A stretch of DNA of 64,000 bases from Dermacentor variabilis. Lineage: Eukaryota; Arthropoda; Arachnida; Ixodida; Ixodidae. The stretch's first letter is position 1. The number at the start of each line of letters is the position of its first letter. The translations under genes and the position numbers were made by a program. The stretch covers positions 106,509,469 to 106,573,468 of the forward strand of contig NC_134574.1 of assembly GCF_050947875.1 (NCBI RefSeq), given 5' to 3'. This document shows, piece after piece, positions 11,250 through 22,900 of the stretch. The notes under the pieces were generated by a model that was not told where the DNA came from, made no database searches, and saw only the letters and a program-made list of their open reading frames with translations.

Positions 11250-13578
11250 AGCGGAGTAAAACAGGGGCATTAAGAAAGAAAATGTTGAAATTTGTTAGTC
11301 AATAAGGGGTTAAATTAACACTGCTAAACCCCTGTTATTGGCCCATTTACAGGCGTTACACAGTATAAAACGCTTCAAATCTTTCTCTACTTGCCTGAGA
11401 GCATTAAAAACACTACATATTTCATATATGCAAGAAATTAAAGTCATGTTATGGGCAAAACGTCCCTAAAGTTCGAGCTGTGCACCTTAATTAGGTGCGC
11501 TAAATTCAGCCCTCGGCTTCACCAAATTTGTATGCGTTCTGCAAGGCATGTCATCGCTTTTTCTCAGTCTTCTTGCCTAACTAAGTGAAGCATGGTGCGT
11601 ATATTTCGTTGTGAGTAACGAACAAGAAATGTTTAATTGTCGTAGGTTACTTCTAACATTTGTAGAAACTTGTTCATTCAAACATTGCAGAGTTTCATGC
11701 TGCGGCAATGAGACAGGTGTCCCAGTGTCCTAAGACAAGGAAAGTGACATCAACTCCAAATTGTGTGAAAGTAGGCTAATGTCAAATGTACTGCATGGCG
11801 AAAATTCCATATCTCTCGCTGGAATAGCAGGGTTACAAATAATTACCCTTGTTATTTTTCCCTTTTTTTAAACATGATACGAGGAATGTACGCTGCTTCT
11901 CCTGTGTCATCGACTAACTGCACAAGTCACCCTGTCTATATTATACGAAACTAAGGGAAAGTTGTTGGGTAAATTAAATTTGAATTGGCTGGGTTATTAA
12001 CGGCTTTTCCAATAAATTACGCATGCAAACGCTTTGGAGCTTCTTGAGTGTGTTTTATGAGCAATGCAAAAAGCATATAGGGAACGCTATCTCAAGTTTG
12101 GGCGCCAAACGCACGCGTATCAATTACTGCCTTTGCAAAAAAAAGAAAGCCTTCAAAAATTGCTCGAAAGTGTCACGCTACAGTTTTCAGCTACGTTGCC
12201 CTACTAACCAAGAGAACTCTAAGTTAAAAAAAATTACATCTTTTAAAAATGTGGGTGCTGTTAACTGCAATCTGTACTAAAATTTTCATCTTCCTGGCAT
12301 TATCAGTATCCTTAAAAACATTTACTGTACCCTCCTTTTTACGCTTTTTTTATGTGTGATGTGTCGTTCGCCTGGTGTCCTCAGTAAAATAAACGAGGCA
12401 GTTGCTTTACGTTTGGTGCCAGTAAGGGTTAGCCAATGGGTGATGGGAAGGCAATGTTGAAAGTCAGTGGAATACATGGGGCTTTGGTAATCCATCGCGT
12501 ATGCAAGCTCTCTGGAGCGTTATGAAGAAAGCGAAAGAACTAAAATTTCGCGAAAATCATTGGAAGGCTATGTCAAAGCTCCATGCAAAGTACATGGTAA
12601 ATGCTTTTGTAAAATAGTATCTTAATAAAATGGTAAACAGCACTACAGTCAGTGCTTTAGCGAAGACGCGTGTGTGTGAAGACGTGTGTGTGAAGACGCT
12701 CTATACAGCAGTACAGACGGCAGAGGGAAGGGCGAACTATACTGAAAGAAGAACAACAAAAATCACACACAAAAACGCGGTTAGACATAGCAGAACTGCC
12801 AGCACAGTATAGTGTGCAGATGCACTAAGCGGAACTTCACCCCAGAAGTAGGCACTCTGACCATGGTTCTGCATACCGTTTCACCTCGGCTGAATCAAGG
12901 TACTGTAGACTTTTATTACACTGTTTCACAAAATCCAACTAAGTGATAGCTGAAGCCTCTTTCGGTCTACTGCAACCTAAGACTTCTCCAAACGTATTTA
13001 TTATATACGCTTGTCTTCTGTTGTCCAACTGAATCCTATCCCAGTTATCGTACAACTTGTTAATTCTTCAATCCCCCTTGAATGTGGACAGGTTTCTTCG
13101 ATATTACTCTGTTGCCTAAACAGCCAACCAATTATTTTTTCCTGCACAATGCACGAATCTGCTCACATGAACTTGTCAGTTGCACCTACACATAGCAACT
13201 TACTTGGACTTGTTTGCCCTAATCCCCACTAACGTCTTCATGACTCTTAACGTACCACCTATAACATGCCATGGCGTCGCACGTTGCATACGACAAATCG
13301 GGAGGATGTACGTCTTCGACGAGAAAACTCTGGCCGGCCAATTCTATAACGGTGTCAGTGATATGCTTCCTTGCCCTACTCTAATTCATGCGAATAGTTT
13401 ATTTCAAGTGCTTATTTTTATCAAGGAAGCATGGGCCTTCGAACCATGCCTTAATAAAACGTTATTATCATCTTCAAAGAAGCGATATTTCTCGAGGTCG
13501 CCCGTAAGCGCCGGTCCCGTGAAAACTACGTCATCGACTGACATAGCAGAGCCTGGCTTGGCCACTTTAGTCCGCTGC
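11250..13578. other. AT-rich stretch with no recognised feature
   Basis: No protein motif, convincing exon, inverted repeat or tandem array was found. Open frames are short. Confidence 0.4.
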
Positions 13579-13691
13579 AATCCACCTGAACACACTATAA
13601 TCCACCTTGATCCACTTCAATTTGCCTTCATTCAGTTTACCTTCATTCATCTTACTCCACCCTAAACCACCTTAATCCAACTTATTCTAAC
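13579..13691. repeat. Degenerate short tandem repeat (CCACCTTAATC-like)
   Basis: Variants of a 10-13 bp word such as AATCCACCTTGATCCACTTC, TACCTTCATTCATCTTACTC and ACCACCTTAATCC follow one another for about 110 bp. This is a decayed minisatellite. The unit has drifted too far to give an exact copy number. Confidence 0.65.
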
Positions 13692-14324
13692 TTTTATTCT
13701 ATGTTACCACTGATGTCATACAAGAAGCTGATGACGTCACGGCTGCTGATGATTTTTGGTGCCACTCGTTGCCTACTACGTCGGCTTCTCTGCCTCGTGG
13801 GACGTTTAATGCTTTCACATTGATAGCATGGTTTACAACTGGTCATCTTCCGTAGAGCGTTTCGCTGCACGGCGATACGTGCCAGCAGGCCAGACAGCTA
13901 GACGCGGTGACCTCTACCATGTGACTCGTGCAACCACAAGCTACACAGTTTCCGAGTTCGTCCCGCTATGCTATGACACCGTCCACGGGTCGTCAGGCCG
14001 AGTAAGCTGGGCTGATCCTAAATTGCACTGTCTCCTGGTTACACCCACACGGCTTCCTAGGAATGAGATGCAGATGACGTGTCAAACTCCAGAAAATAAG
14101 GCCTGGAAAGCATTGATTTATTAAAGGAAACATGAGCCCACTCTTGATTCTTTCGTTGTTGCAGCACGGATTTCTGCCTACCATTCTTTGTCGTGACTTT
14201 CTTTGTGTGTGTGCAGAGGGGGGAAGGGGGCATGTGCGCGTGCGCGCGTAATATTGTGGCGATAATAACTGCCAATCAGCGGACCCCTAGATCTAGCACA
14301 AATGCTAGATATAACTACACAAGT

Positions 14325-14326
<2 letters not shown>
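13692..14326. other. Stretch with no recognised feature
   Basis: A 98-codon plus-strand frame at 13828-14124 has no motif, no signal peptide and no good splice site, so I do not call it. The rest shows nothing. Confidence 0.4.

Positions 14327-14415
<89 letters not shown>
14327..14415. repeat. (AT)n microsatellite
   Basis: An uninterrupted AT tract of 89 bp directly abuts the 5' truncation point of the RTE LINE that follows. Confidence 0.97.
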
Positions 14416-14418
<3 letters not shown>

Positions 14419-15421
14419 CGAATAATGTAAGTACTAAGGGTGTAGACGAGCCGTATGTAAAAATACTGAAAGATATCTATAGCGGCTCCACAGCCACCGT
14501 AGTCCTCCATAAAGAACGCAACAAGATCGCAATAAAGAAAGACGTCAGGCAGGGAGATAAGAGCTCTCCAATGCTATTCACAGCGTGTTTACAGGAGGTA
14601 TTCAGAGACCTGGACTGGGAAGAATTGGGGATAAGCGTTAATGGAGAATACCTTAGTAACTTGCGATTCGCTGATGATATTGCCTTGCTTAGTAACTCAG
14701 GGGACCAGCTGCAATGCATGCTCACTGACCTGGAGAGGCAAAGCCGAAGGGTGGGTCTAAAAATTAATTTGCAGAAAACTAAAGTAATGTTTAACAGTCT
14801 CGGAAGAGAACAGCAGTTTACGATAGTTAGCCAGGCACTGGAAGTGGTAACATCTACTTAGGGCAGATAGTGACCGTGGATCCGGATCATGAGACTGAAA
14901 TAATCAGAAGAATTAGAATGGGCTGGGGCGCGTTTGGCAGGCATCCCCAAATCATGAACAGCAGGTTGCCATTATCCCTTAAGAGAAAAGTTTATAACAG
15001 CTGTGTCTTACCAGTACTCACGTACGGGGCAGAAACCTGGCGGCTTACGAAAAGGGTTCTACTTAAACTGAGGAGAACACAGCGAGCTATGGAAAGAAGA
15101 ATGATAGTTAATTGTAACGTTAAGGGATAAGAAAAGAGCTGATTGGGTGAGGGAACAAACGCGAGTTAATGATAACTTAGTTGAAATCAAGAAAAAGAAA
15201 TGGGCATGGGCAGGACACGTAATGAGGAGGGAAGATAACCGATGGTCATTAAGAGTTACGGAATGGATTCCAAGGGAAGGGAAGCGTAGCAGAGGGCGGC
15301 AGAAAGTTAGGTGGGCGGATGAGATTAAGAAGTTTGCAGGGACAACATGGCCACAATTAGTACATGACCGGGGTAGTTGGAGAAGTATGGGAGAGGCCTT
15401 TGCCCTGCAGTGGGCGTAACC
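14416..15421 (+). pseudogene. RTE-type LINE ORF2, 5'-truncated reverse transcriptase
   Basis: The reading enters mid-RT after the AT tract. It includes VRQGDKSSPMLFTACLQEVF and the catalytic box LRFADDIALLS near 14660-14690. A frameshift near 14855 moves the rest to another frame, with LPLSLKRKVYNSCVLPVLTY and GAETW. A second shift near 15120 leads to the C-terminal tail VRWADEIKKFAGTTWPQL and DRGSWRSMGEAFALQW, ending at 15419. The order matches RTE-like LINEs, which usually carry an APE endonuclease upstream; here that is missing. The copy is dead by truncation and two frameshifts. The 3' end passes directly into (ATG)n. Confidence 0.88.

Positions 15422-15461
<40 letters not shown>
15422..15461. 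repeat. (ATG)n tail of RTE LINE
   Basis: About 13 ATG units begin four bases after the ORF2 stop. The second RTE copy at 16985 ends the same way, so the repeat belongs to the element's 3' end. Confidence 0.93.
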
Positions 15462-15689
15462 CTTAGGCCAGCGACTTCGCTGCCGCCTTCAGTCCCTACA
15501 CGAAACTTTCGGGGAAGTTCCGTGACCAAAGTATAGAAGGAGCCTGGTGCTACACATCAGCAGATTCATTTTATGACAGCCTTGTGTTTAGCAGTTCGGC
15601 AAGAAGCATGCGCAGCCGCGGTTAAAAATATCAGAGGGCTCGCCAACAAAGCCTCGAGTTAATATTTTCTTGCATTCTGCTTCACCCTA

Positions 15690-16300
15690 GAGATAGAGAG
15701 AAAGATAAATGAGATGAGAACGGCAGGGAGGTCAACCGAAAAAGTTTGCTACATTTACTGGGAAAGGGCTACAGGTAGACAGAAAAGTAAAGTAAAAAAC
15801 GCTCATACATTGAAAGAAAGGCAGATGAAAAAAGAAAACGAGACCATATAAACACAAAGGAATGAGGAAATGTCACAGTCGTTCAACCAATTCGCTTGAC
15901 CTAAGAAACTTAAGCAGCGACATCGTCGTGGGCCTTCTGGTGCGGACACCGCATCAGCCGGCACTCTAATATAGTCTACTGAGAAAGCGGACAATAGTCG
16001 AGGCGTGCCAACGCCGTCACGAACGACTGTCCCTGGGAGCTGTAGCGAGGACAATAACACAGGAAATGTTCGAGCGTTCCCTGGCTGCCGTAACTATCAC
16101 ACGCAGCACTGTCAACCATTCCGATACGGCAGGCAAATGCATTCGTAAAAGATACTCCAAGCCACAGTCGGCAGAGAGCAGTAGCCGAGATAGAGTGCGT
16201 AGTCGAAGGGATGGCTCCAGTCGCTGCAGTCGAGTAAGCCGGTATCATAACCCAATGGACAACAGGCAACCCTGAGACAACCTCCCGATGACATTGCCGG
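15690..16300 (-). pseudogene. I/R1-like LINE C-terminal fragment
   Basis: The minus-strand reading 16269 to 15976 ends with AACDSYGSQGTLEHFLCYCP, RYSSQGQSFVTALARLD and a stop after PLSQ at 15976. The CxxxGxxxTxEHxLxxC layout is the cysteine/histidine knuckle at the C-terminus of I- and R1-like LINE ORF2 proteins. The first cysteine pair is altered here. A 3' UTR of about 280 bp follows to a CT/AG-rich end near 15690. No RT or endonuclease is left. Confidence 0.65.
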
Positions 16301-16304
16301 ACTA

Positions 16305-16615
16305 ATATTAAGACGTCCGCAGGACGTACGAGAAAATCCGCGGAACGTACTAATGGACGTCGATAGGACTATAAGGCGCAAAGGAAATGTACGTCTTGAG
16401 CTGGTACGACGGACGTAAAAAATGGACGTTCGGACATTTACAAAATTTTGTTACCGCTTTTCACTACGTCCAGCCGACGTCAGCGTGATATCCGAATGTC
16501 CAGTGCACGTCAGGAGCAGGAGTTTCTGTGCTCCTTGGACATCCTTAGGAAACCAAAGCAGCGGGTCTTCTGCGGACCTTTGTAACGGAGTTCAAGGCAA
16601 GGCGGACGTAATGTG
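16305..16615. repeat. GACGT-rich degenerate repeat
   Basis: The core ACGT, mostly as GGACGT or ACGTCC, appears roughly a dozen times in 310 bp (for example near 16314, 16325, 16356, 16392, 16414, 16426, 16467, 16479, 16508 and 16605). GGACAT and GGACCT variants lie between. Spacing is irregular. It looks like a decayed tandem array. The density of a CpG-containing word argues against chance. Confidence 0.5.
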
Positions 16616-16984
16616 CCGCTAATGAATTGAAATATCTGAAAATTTAACCGAAATCCATAATAATTATTTTATTAGCGCTTGGGGGACAGTTGTTTATATA
16701 GCACACTTGGAAGCGGTGAAATTTTAGTGCGTTGGGTTTTTTTTTTACTTTGAAGTCTAATTCATGATATTCTTCTTTGAATATGAAGATCAATCGAAGC
16801 GATATGGGAACCGAGAACGCCTCGTCGCTACGTCACACGGAAACATCCCGTCAGTAAGCCACGGCACATGATGATGCTGCACGTCACGGCAGAGGCTTGC
16901 CAAGCAAAACGAGCCATATCAGTATTTGCCGCGATGTTCAGTTTCAAACATAGTCGCACGTCTGGCCACGAAGCGTTTCTATGC

Positions 16985-17267
16985 GATATGATTGAGGGAA
17001 CAAACGCGAGTTAATGACATCTTAGTTGAAATCAAGAAAAAGAAATGGACATGGGCAGGACATGTAATGAGGAGGGAAGATAACCGATGGTCATTAAGGG
17101 TGACGGACTGGATCCCAAGGGAAGGGAAGCGTAGCAGGGGGCGGCAGAAAGTTAGGTGGGCGGATGAGATTAAGAAGTTTGCAGGCACGGCATGGCCACA
17201 ATTAGTACACGACCGGGGTTGTTGGAGAAGCATGGGAGAGGCCTTTGCCCTGCAATGGGCGTAACCA
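16985..17267 (+). pseudogene. RTE-type LINE 3' end, second copy
   Basis: This is nearly identical to 15145-15421. A 90-codon frame runs from REQTRVNDILVEIKKKKWTW to GEAFALQW. The sequence is 5' truncated at about 16985, so only the C-terminal tail of ORF2 remains. Differences from the first copy are few, so both insertions are recent on this scale. Confidence 0.88.
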
Positions 17268-17269
17268 GA

Positions 17270-17356
<87 letters not shown>
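17270..17356. repeat. (ATG)n tail of second RTE copy
   Basis: About 29 ATG units follow the ORF2 stop, against about 13 in the copy at 15422. The poly-Met, poly-Asp and poly-Ile frames across it are artefacts. Confidence 0.95.
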
Positions 17357-19794
17357 GCGGGGCTGCCTTTCCTGCTCTCCCGGTGCACTCGTTTATGATA
17401 TTGCCTGGATTCAGTGTTGAAATTCATTGCTGAATCTGGAATGAGCCACAATTTTCAATATCTTCTTTATTGGGGGGTGCATTCAAATTTGACTGTCTAC
17501 AAGTTTGGCATTACGGCTACCCTCAAGGCACTAATAAAGTAGTTAATTAGAAAGAATTTCCTCACTGTTCAGAAACTCACGCTATTTCCCGGAAGATATG
17601 TCTGCTTCGCCTTGAAAACTTCTCTAAGAGAAATGCCACGTTCGCTACGATCAGAACTGTTTCATAACATATCTATATGCTGACAAAAAAACCTGTATGA
17701 TCAGCAGCGAATGGACAGGAAAGCTTCCAAATGGGAATTTAATCTTCCTAAGTACACATATTCGCACACCAGGAGAGCGGTAGTAATTGCAAGAGAGGTC
17801 ACTATTTTTTTTTCTTTTTTTCACCTCAATGCTGACAGAATGCAAGATATACGAGATACCATGTAGAATGCGTTAATTGTAATGGAACGGCTAATGTCCT
17901 TGTAATAAAAGAAACATTAATCCCTGAAATGTTCACGCGTAACGCCACATACTCGAACAAAAAGTGCGAGAATTTTCCTGCTACTCAGTGACTCAGTTCT
18001 CAACAAAGCACAGCACCCACAAATATGTTGCTGCAAGTGTGCAATTTCAACCGAAATAACAATTTATCTCTGCCAGCAGTTGCTAAGGCACGCATGGCGG
18101 TACTCATACAAGTTGATAAAACCCATGAATAAGTTGCCTTTGCTGCATGACATCATTAAGACAGGTACAGAGGTGAATGTATGTGTCAATAATCTTTTCG
18201 AAAAGTTGCATGTTACAAAGCAGGTCGAGAAATTTTTGCATCATCAACATCAAATATGCTACAATTACTAACCAGTGCAGCTGGTGAACTACACAAACCA
18301 CACAGATTTTGCAACTTGCACTAACCCAATTTGAAGATTATGAAAGGCCCCTTGCGAACACAACCAACTACACTTTAATGTCGGTTACATATTCTCGTTA
18401 GCATAAGCGAATTTAAAAAATATAATGATGCTAAGAGAGAGGGTCCATGACTTGACACACGATCTGACTTGAAGAGAATAATTAGGCCGAGAAGGAAGCC
18501 AGAAGTCACAGAATAAATTTGAGGGGCATATAGTATTACAGACACTCTGACTAAAGACACTAATACGTGACGGCAAAACGAGAAATATCACAAATTGTCA
18601 ACTGGGAACTCTTCCTGCCACAAGGTAAACGTAAACGTCGCACTTTGACACGGCGTATACCTTGTCAGACATAAAAAGTGAGCAGTTGATCCTCACTAGC
18701 TCACTGTGGAACTAAAATACGAGACAAAAGATATCAAGCAATGTAGGGTCCTTGTATTAGAACAATTACGGCGGCAATGACACAACATCTTCAAGTCTTC
18801 TTTTTTAAATGAAGGCGCGGCACCTCTAAACCCTCCAAATGTGCTGTCAAGACTCAGAGCATCCCAAATGATTTAATATAAATGCTTTTCTAGCGCTATT
18901 TTCAGTTTCGTTTCGAATGCGTAGAAACATTACAACATAATACGTGGTCACGTCAAGGCAGGACATCGAGATGCTTAGACACTCGCTCCAGCCCCCTCTG
19001 CCATCCGCTATGCTGCTGCAGCGGTTCTAAGAACAAGTAGCAGCATACGAGGCCACCGCGCAAGCCAGATCGAGGGTCAAAACGTCCCACTGTCTTGATC
19101 TGATGCGATCATATGCCGTGTCGTGACGTCAAGCACAGTATCCTCCAAGGAATACACCGAAACTGGCTAAAGAAAAATTATTGCAATAATATTCTTAGAT
19201 CACTCTCAGGCTTGTAACAATATTTTATCGAATACAGGGATCTACGTCCTTCCCTTAACGCAAAAAGAGGATAGTTGCAAATGTCACGTCAATACCACTC
19301 TGACGCCGATGTGGCAAAACAAATTACTAAACAAACATCGAACAACCCATGCTTGAGTTGCTCGTAATGTCTGTACAAGAACTGTCTCTCTCTTCTTTCT
19401 GAGTCACTCCTGCCAACACGACAAATTTGAAACCTGCGTTGGTGTATCGAAGGAGGGATATATAATTACCCTTTGCGCTTGTGGCCGATGTATCCTGATT
19501 TGGAAAAGCTTCACGGGTTCACGTAGAACAAGTGGGTTAGCGATCTGGCTTGTGCGTTCAATTTTGATGCCTGCAATAAAGTCGACTGAAAACTGAACAA
19601 GAGTGCCACTTTTCATCGCGACCTTTAAGTCTTGAGTCTACTATTCACTCCCTCTTCCTGATGCATTTGAACCAATCAGAAAAACTGTTCATAACATCTA
19701 CAATCTTGACGTCAGCAAGGAAAGCGCGTCACTGCTTTCGTTACGCACACGGTAAAGAGAACAGTACTCCGCTACCTGCTGCTCATAGACAGCA
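17357..19794. other. Stretch with no recognised gene
   Basis: AT-rich DNA. A TGACGTCA-like word (TTGACGTCAGC near 19708) lies some 85 bp upstream of the TATA box at 19795 and could be a regulatory site. Otherwise nothing could be supported. Confidence 0.4.
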
Positions 19795-19802
19795 TATATA
19801 AA
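19795..19802 (+). promoter_or_regulatory. TATA box of putative secreted-protein gene
   Basis: TATATAAA lies 82 bases before the preferred ATG at 19877. That leaves room for a start site near 19822-19832 and a short 5' UTR. The assignment rests on position and consensus only. Confidence 0.45.
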
Positions 19803-19876
19803 GTTGAATAAATCTGAGCTTCAAGCCGCAACGAAGCCTCCATGCTATGCGGACGACTCAGACACACCTCAGAGAC

Positions 19877-19969
19877 ATGATGCTTGTATCTACTCTGCTC
19901 ATTGCTACAGCAATGGCTGCTGCAGCAATAGACAATGACGATTGGTTCCCACCGATCGACATCAAAAAG
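19877..19969 (+). CDS. Putative first exon, secreted protein (signal peptide)
   Basis: Thirty-one codons beginning MMLVSTLLIATAMAAAA form a textbook signal peptide: a short n-region, a hydrophobic core and small residues before the likely cleavage. An acidic, proline-containing start IDNDDWFPPIDIKK follows. The exon ends after a complete AAG codon at a splice donor AAG|GTAATA (GT at 19970-19971), so it is phase 0. A TATA box lies upstream at 19795. An in-frame ATG at 19847 would add ten polar residues and weaken the signal peptide, so I prefer 19877. I do not recognise the family. Tick salivary proteins often have such a first exon, but that is inference. Downstream exons were not found. Confidence 0.45.
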
Positions 19970-20049
19970 GTAATAAAAGTCGTTATTTCTTATGTCATTT
20001 TGCGCTGTAAGAAAGAGGACATAATTTCCTGAGAAAGACATTGCCGTGT

Positions 20050-20620
20050 ATTACGCTAGTGTTATTAGTATTGTGGGGTTCTCCTCCGTGCTCTTGGGAC
20101 AAAGGAACGACAACACAGTAGTGCGAACAATCACAAGGGCATTTATTGCACCTTTCATAGATCAATGCCTGCTAGCCGAGTTGCTATCCACAAAACATGC
20201 CGATGGGCGCGCGACAAATCTAGAAGTCCGACTCACCGCGACCGGATAGCGAGCGAATATGTTCGCCTCATGCTGGATCCCAACTCCTGGTCGTTCACGC
20301 GTACTGTCACGCGAACGGTGGCGCATTCCAAGGCGGCCACGCGAGACGGTCTCGCAGAAGCATGTGTCGGCGCACGCGCGGCACGGCACGTCCGTACCGC
20401 TTGCTGTCCCGAATCCAAGAGGAAGCGCCTTCCGCTGCCGCACCCAAGTAACCCCGCCGGTAGCAGCGCAACACTCGCGCCATCTCTCGCGCTGCGCTTC
20501 AACCACATCGACCGCCGCGGGCGTCACGCAGGCCACGCGGCGAAGCGAGATTGCAGGAGATGGGGGAAAACAAGATATCTGGGGACGCCGAGAGTCGCGC
20601 ATCCCCATAGTATCTACATA
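20050..20620. other. CpG-dense GC-rich block
   Basis: A strong rise in GC and CpG opens several overlapping frames on both strands (up to 181 codons). None carries a motif or codon pattern of a protein. It could be an LTR, a SINE-like repeat or a CpG-rich control region. No second copy exists in the window to decide this. Confidence 0.35.
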
Positions 20621-21130
20621 ACAATTATAATGTTCATAATTGGCTCTTCTCTTGTACATCTGTGAATAGTGTTTCGTGAATAACAGAACACTTGTCATTT
20701 TAACCATATCCAGGCGCTGTGAAATTATTCAAGCCCATTAGCACTATCCGTGATCGTGTCTGTCTTGAAGAAGACATGCACCTTTTAAGCACTGGCGCGT
20801 TGAAAAAAAAAAGCTTTGGGAAAATGCGCCATAGGCAACTGTTTGAATTCTAAGTGTAAAAAATACCGTCTTCCTTTGTAACACAAAATCAATGACACAG
20901 TGCTGCTAAGCGTGTAGGAGACAAATGACATTAGTGTTCACTTCGACGACATACTGAGAACACTGATTTATATCCATTTAGTGCCTAAGAGGCCACTCAC
21001 TTTGGCCGATGCGCCGAATTCCACCAAATCGGTATTGTGTGAGTTAACGCACTTGGATGAATGAATTTATAATTACACTCTAAGGACTAGAAGCTACTAT
21101 AGGTAGGTTTATAATTACGGGTCTTGCGTT

Positions 21131-21160
21131 ACGGTAGCGCGCGTGAAACCGCGCTACCGT
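21131..21160. repeat. Perfect 11-bp-stem hairpin
   Basis: ACGGTAGCGCG at 21131-21141 pairs with CGCGCTACCGT at 21150-21160 across an 8-nt loop. The function is unknown. Confidence 0.8.
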
Positions 21161-21351
21161 TTTAAATTTTTGTTTGTTTATTCTTTCACACACTATTACT
21201 TTTCGGGCACCCTGCATAAATCCTCAGCTCCCTTAGATTTCGCTACATTTTCTCCACTAGTTCAAGGAGTGCACAGCTTTCGTACGCATTAATCCACGCG
21301 CCCTCTGCACTCTCATATTTATTTTGTGGGCGCGCACACCGAGCTTTTTGT

Positions 21352-22900
21352 GTGTTCACGACCAGCAGGCCCTCCACTGAGCTTGCTGTGCTTGACCAAG
21401 AGGAATATTTGCTCGGAAATCTGGAAGATAAAAAAGCCGGTGTTTTTATTCATTTCACTCAGGCGTTCGACTGTGCAGATTATAGTATCCTTCTGACAAA
21501 ATTAAGCCACTGTTTTATGCGCGTTCTGCCTCTCGAACTCTTAAGAAGTTATCTATCTATTAGTTCCAATTTATTTACATAAGTAATGACACGGTCAGCG
21601 AAAATGAAAATAATTTCTGGGGTTCCCCAAGGAAGTCTTCTTGGTCCCTGACTTTTCAACTTGTATATAAATGACATAGTGCACGTTTCTTTCGTTCCTA
21701 AATATGTAATATATGCTAACGACACCAGTATATTGTAGTCTCTTTGTCTCCAGACGAGGCATATTGAAAGGTGAATAAAGTTATGGAAGAATTAGATTCG
21801 TGAACGAAAGGAAACAAGCTAAATATCGATACAAACAAAACGAAAGCAGTCATTTTAGAGCTAAAAGCAGAAGAATTCCTGCAGATAACATCACTTTTCT
21901 TTCTTCGAAAATTCAAACAGTCAAATCTATAAGCGTTCTTTCTGTTTACTTTTCTGAGACGTTACTATGGGATGACCACGTCAGTTACATATTGCAAAAA
22001 TTACGCCACATTACAGGCATATTAAACAGAAATGTTATTTGCTACCACAATGCGTGAAATTATTAAAGTACAAAACTCATGTTATTTCCTATTTCAATTA
22101 CTGTAATTTAATATGGGCCACAACCACCTAAAGAAATGTTATGAGGCTCATAAAAGCTGAACAAAGAATTGTGCAGATTATTGCAAACCTCGCCTATTTT
22201 GAACTTACATCGCACTTGTTCAACAAGTACAAAATGTTAAAGTTTAGCGATCTATACCGGCACATGCTAGCGCGAGCGTATTCTTTAGATGTTAAGCAGA
22301 GGAATTTGCTGTTTACGAATTTGCGAATTTAGAAAGAAGTACTGCCAACCATGACACTCGATCGGAGGACGGAACTTCGGAAAGTTCCGACATGCCGTTC
22401 CATGTATGGCTTACAATCACTAAACAATAGTTTGCCGCGCTTATTAATTGAATTTTATATATTCGGCTTTGGCATTTCGCTCGTTAAACAATCTGGTTTG
22501 GCTGCACAATTCATTGTGTAAATTACTTACTTCTGTTTATAAAAATTGTTCTTGAGTGCTTTTTGTCAAGGTACTTCTACGTGATATAATGTTTTTTTTT
22601 TTGTTATTGCCATTGCTTCTTTGTTATCAAATTCCACAGCATACCTTATAGATTTCACGTATTTGTCAATGTACACCTGCCAGTGGTGTTTTTCGTATGT
22701 GCTTGCATTCTGCACCAAATTAATGCATTTACTGTCTTTCCTTTTACTATTAGTTTTCTTTATTGCGTGTTTTGCTGACCTGTCGCTGCCATGTGTTGTC
22801 AAAGGGTTGAGAGTTTTTCAAGCCGTCTCTTTACGCCTTTTTTTTCACCTTCCTCCAAGTTCAATGAAAAATAAAGATTCATTCATTCATTCATTCATCG
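21352..22900 (+). pseudogene. CR1/Jockey-like LINE, decayed RT and 3' UTR
   Basis: RT motifs survive in several frames. IHFTQAFDCADYSILLTKL is motif A region. SGVPQGSLLGP lies near 21620-21650. YANDTSIL near 21713 is the YADD box with D changed to N. Post-RT sequence follows at 21800-22330. A 3' UTR runs to AATAAA near 22870 and a CATT-type tail of about five units (22877-22898). There are many stops and shifts, so the copy is old and inactive. The tail shows the element is complete at its 3' end and 5' truncated. Confidence 0.8.

Noticed and set aside
13828..14124. A 98-codon plus-strand frame
   Set aside because: No recognisable motif or regulatory context. Kept only as unannotated sequence.
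17170..17451. Poly-Ile, poly-Met and poly-Asp frames
   Set aside because: They arise from the (ATG)n tail of the RTE copy.
20162..20707. Overlapping frames of 120-181 codons on both strands
   Set aside because: The block is GC- and CpG-rich, which lengthens chance frames. No motif, and opposite strands are open equally.
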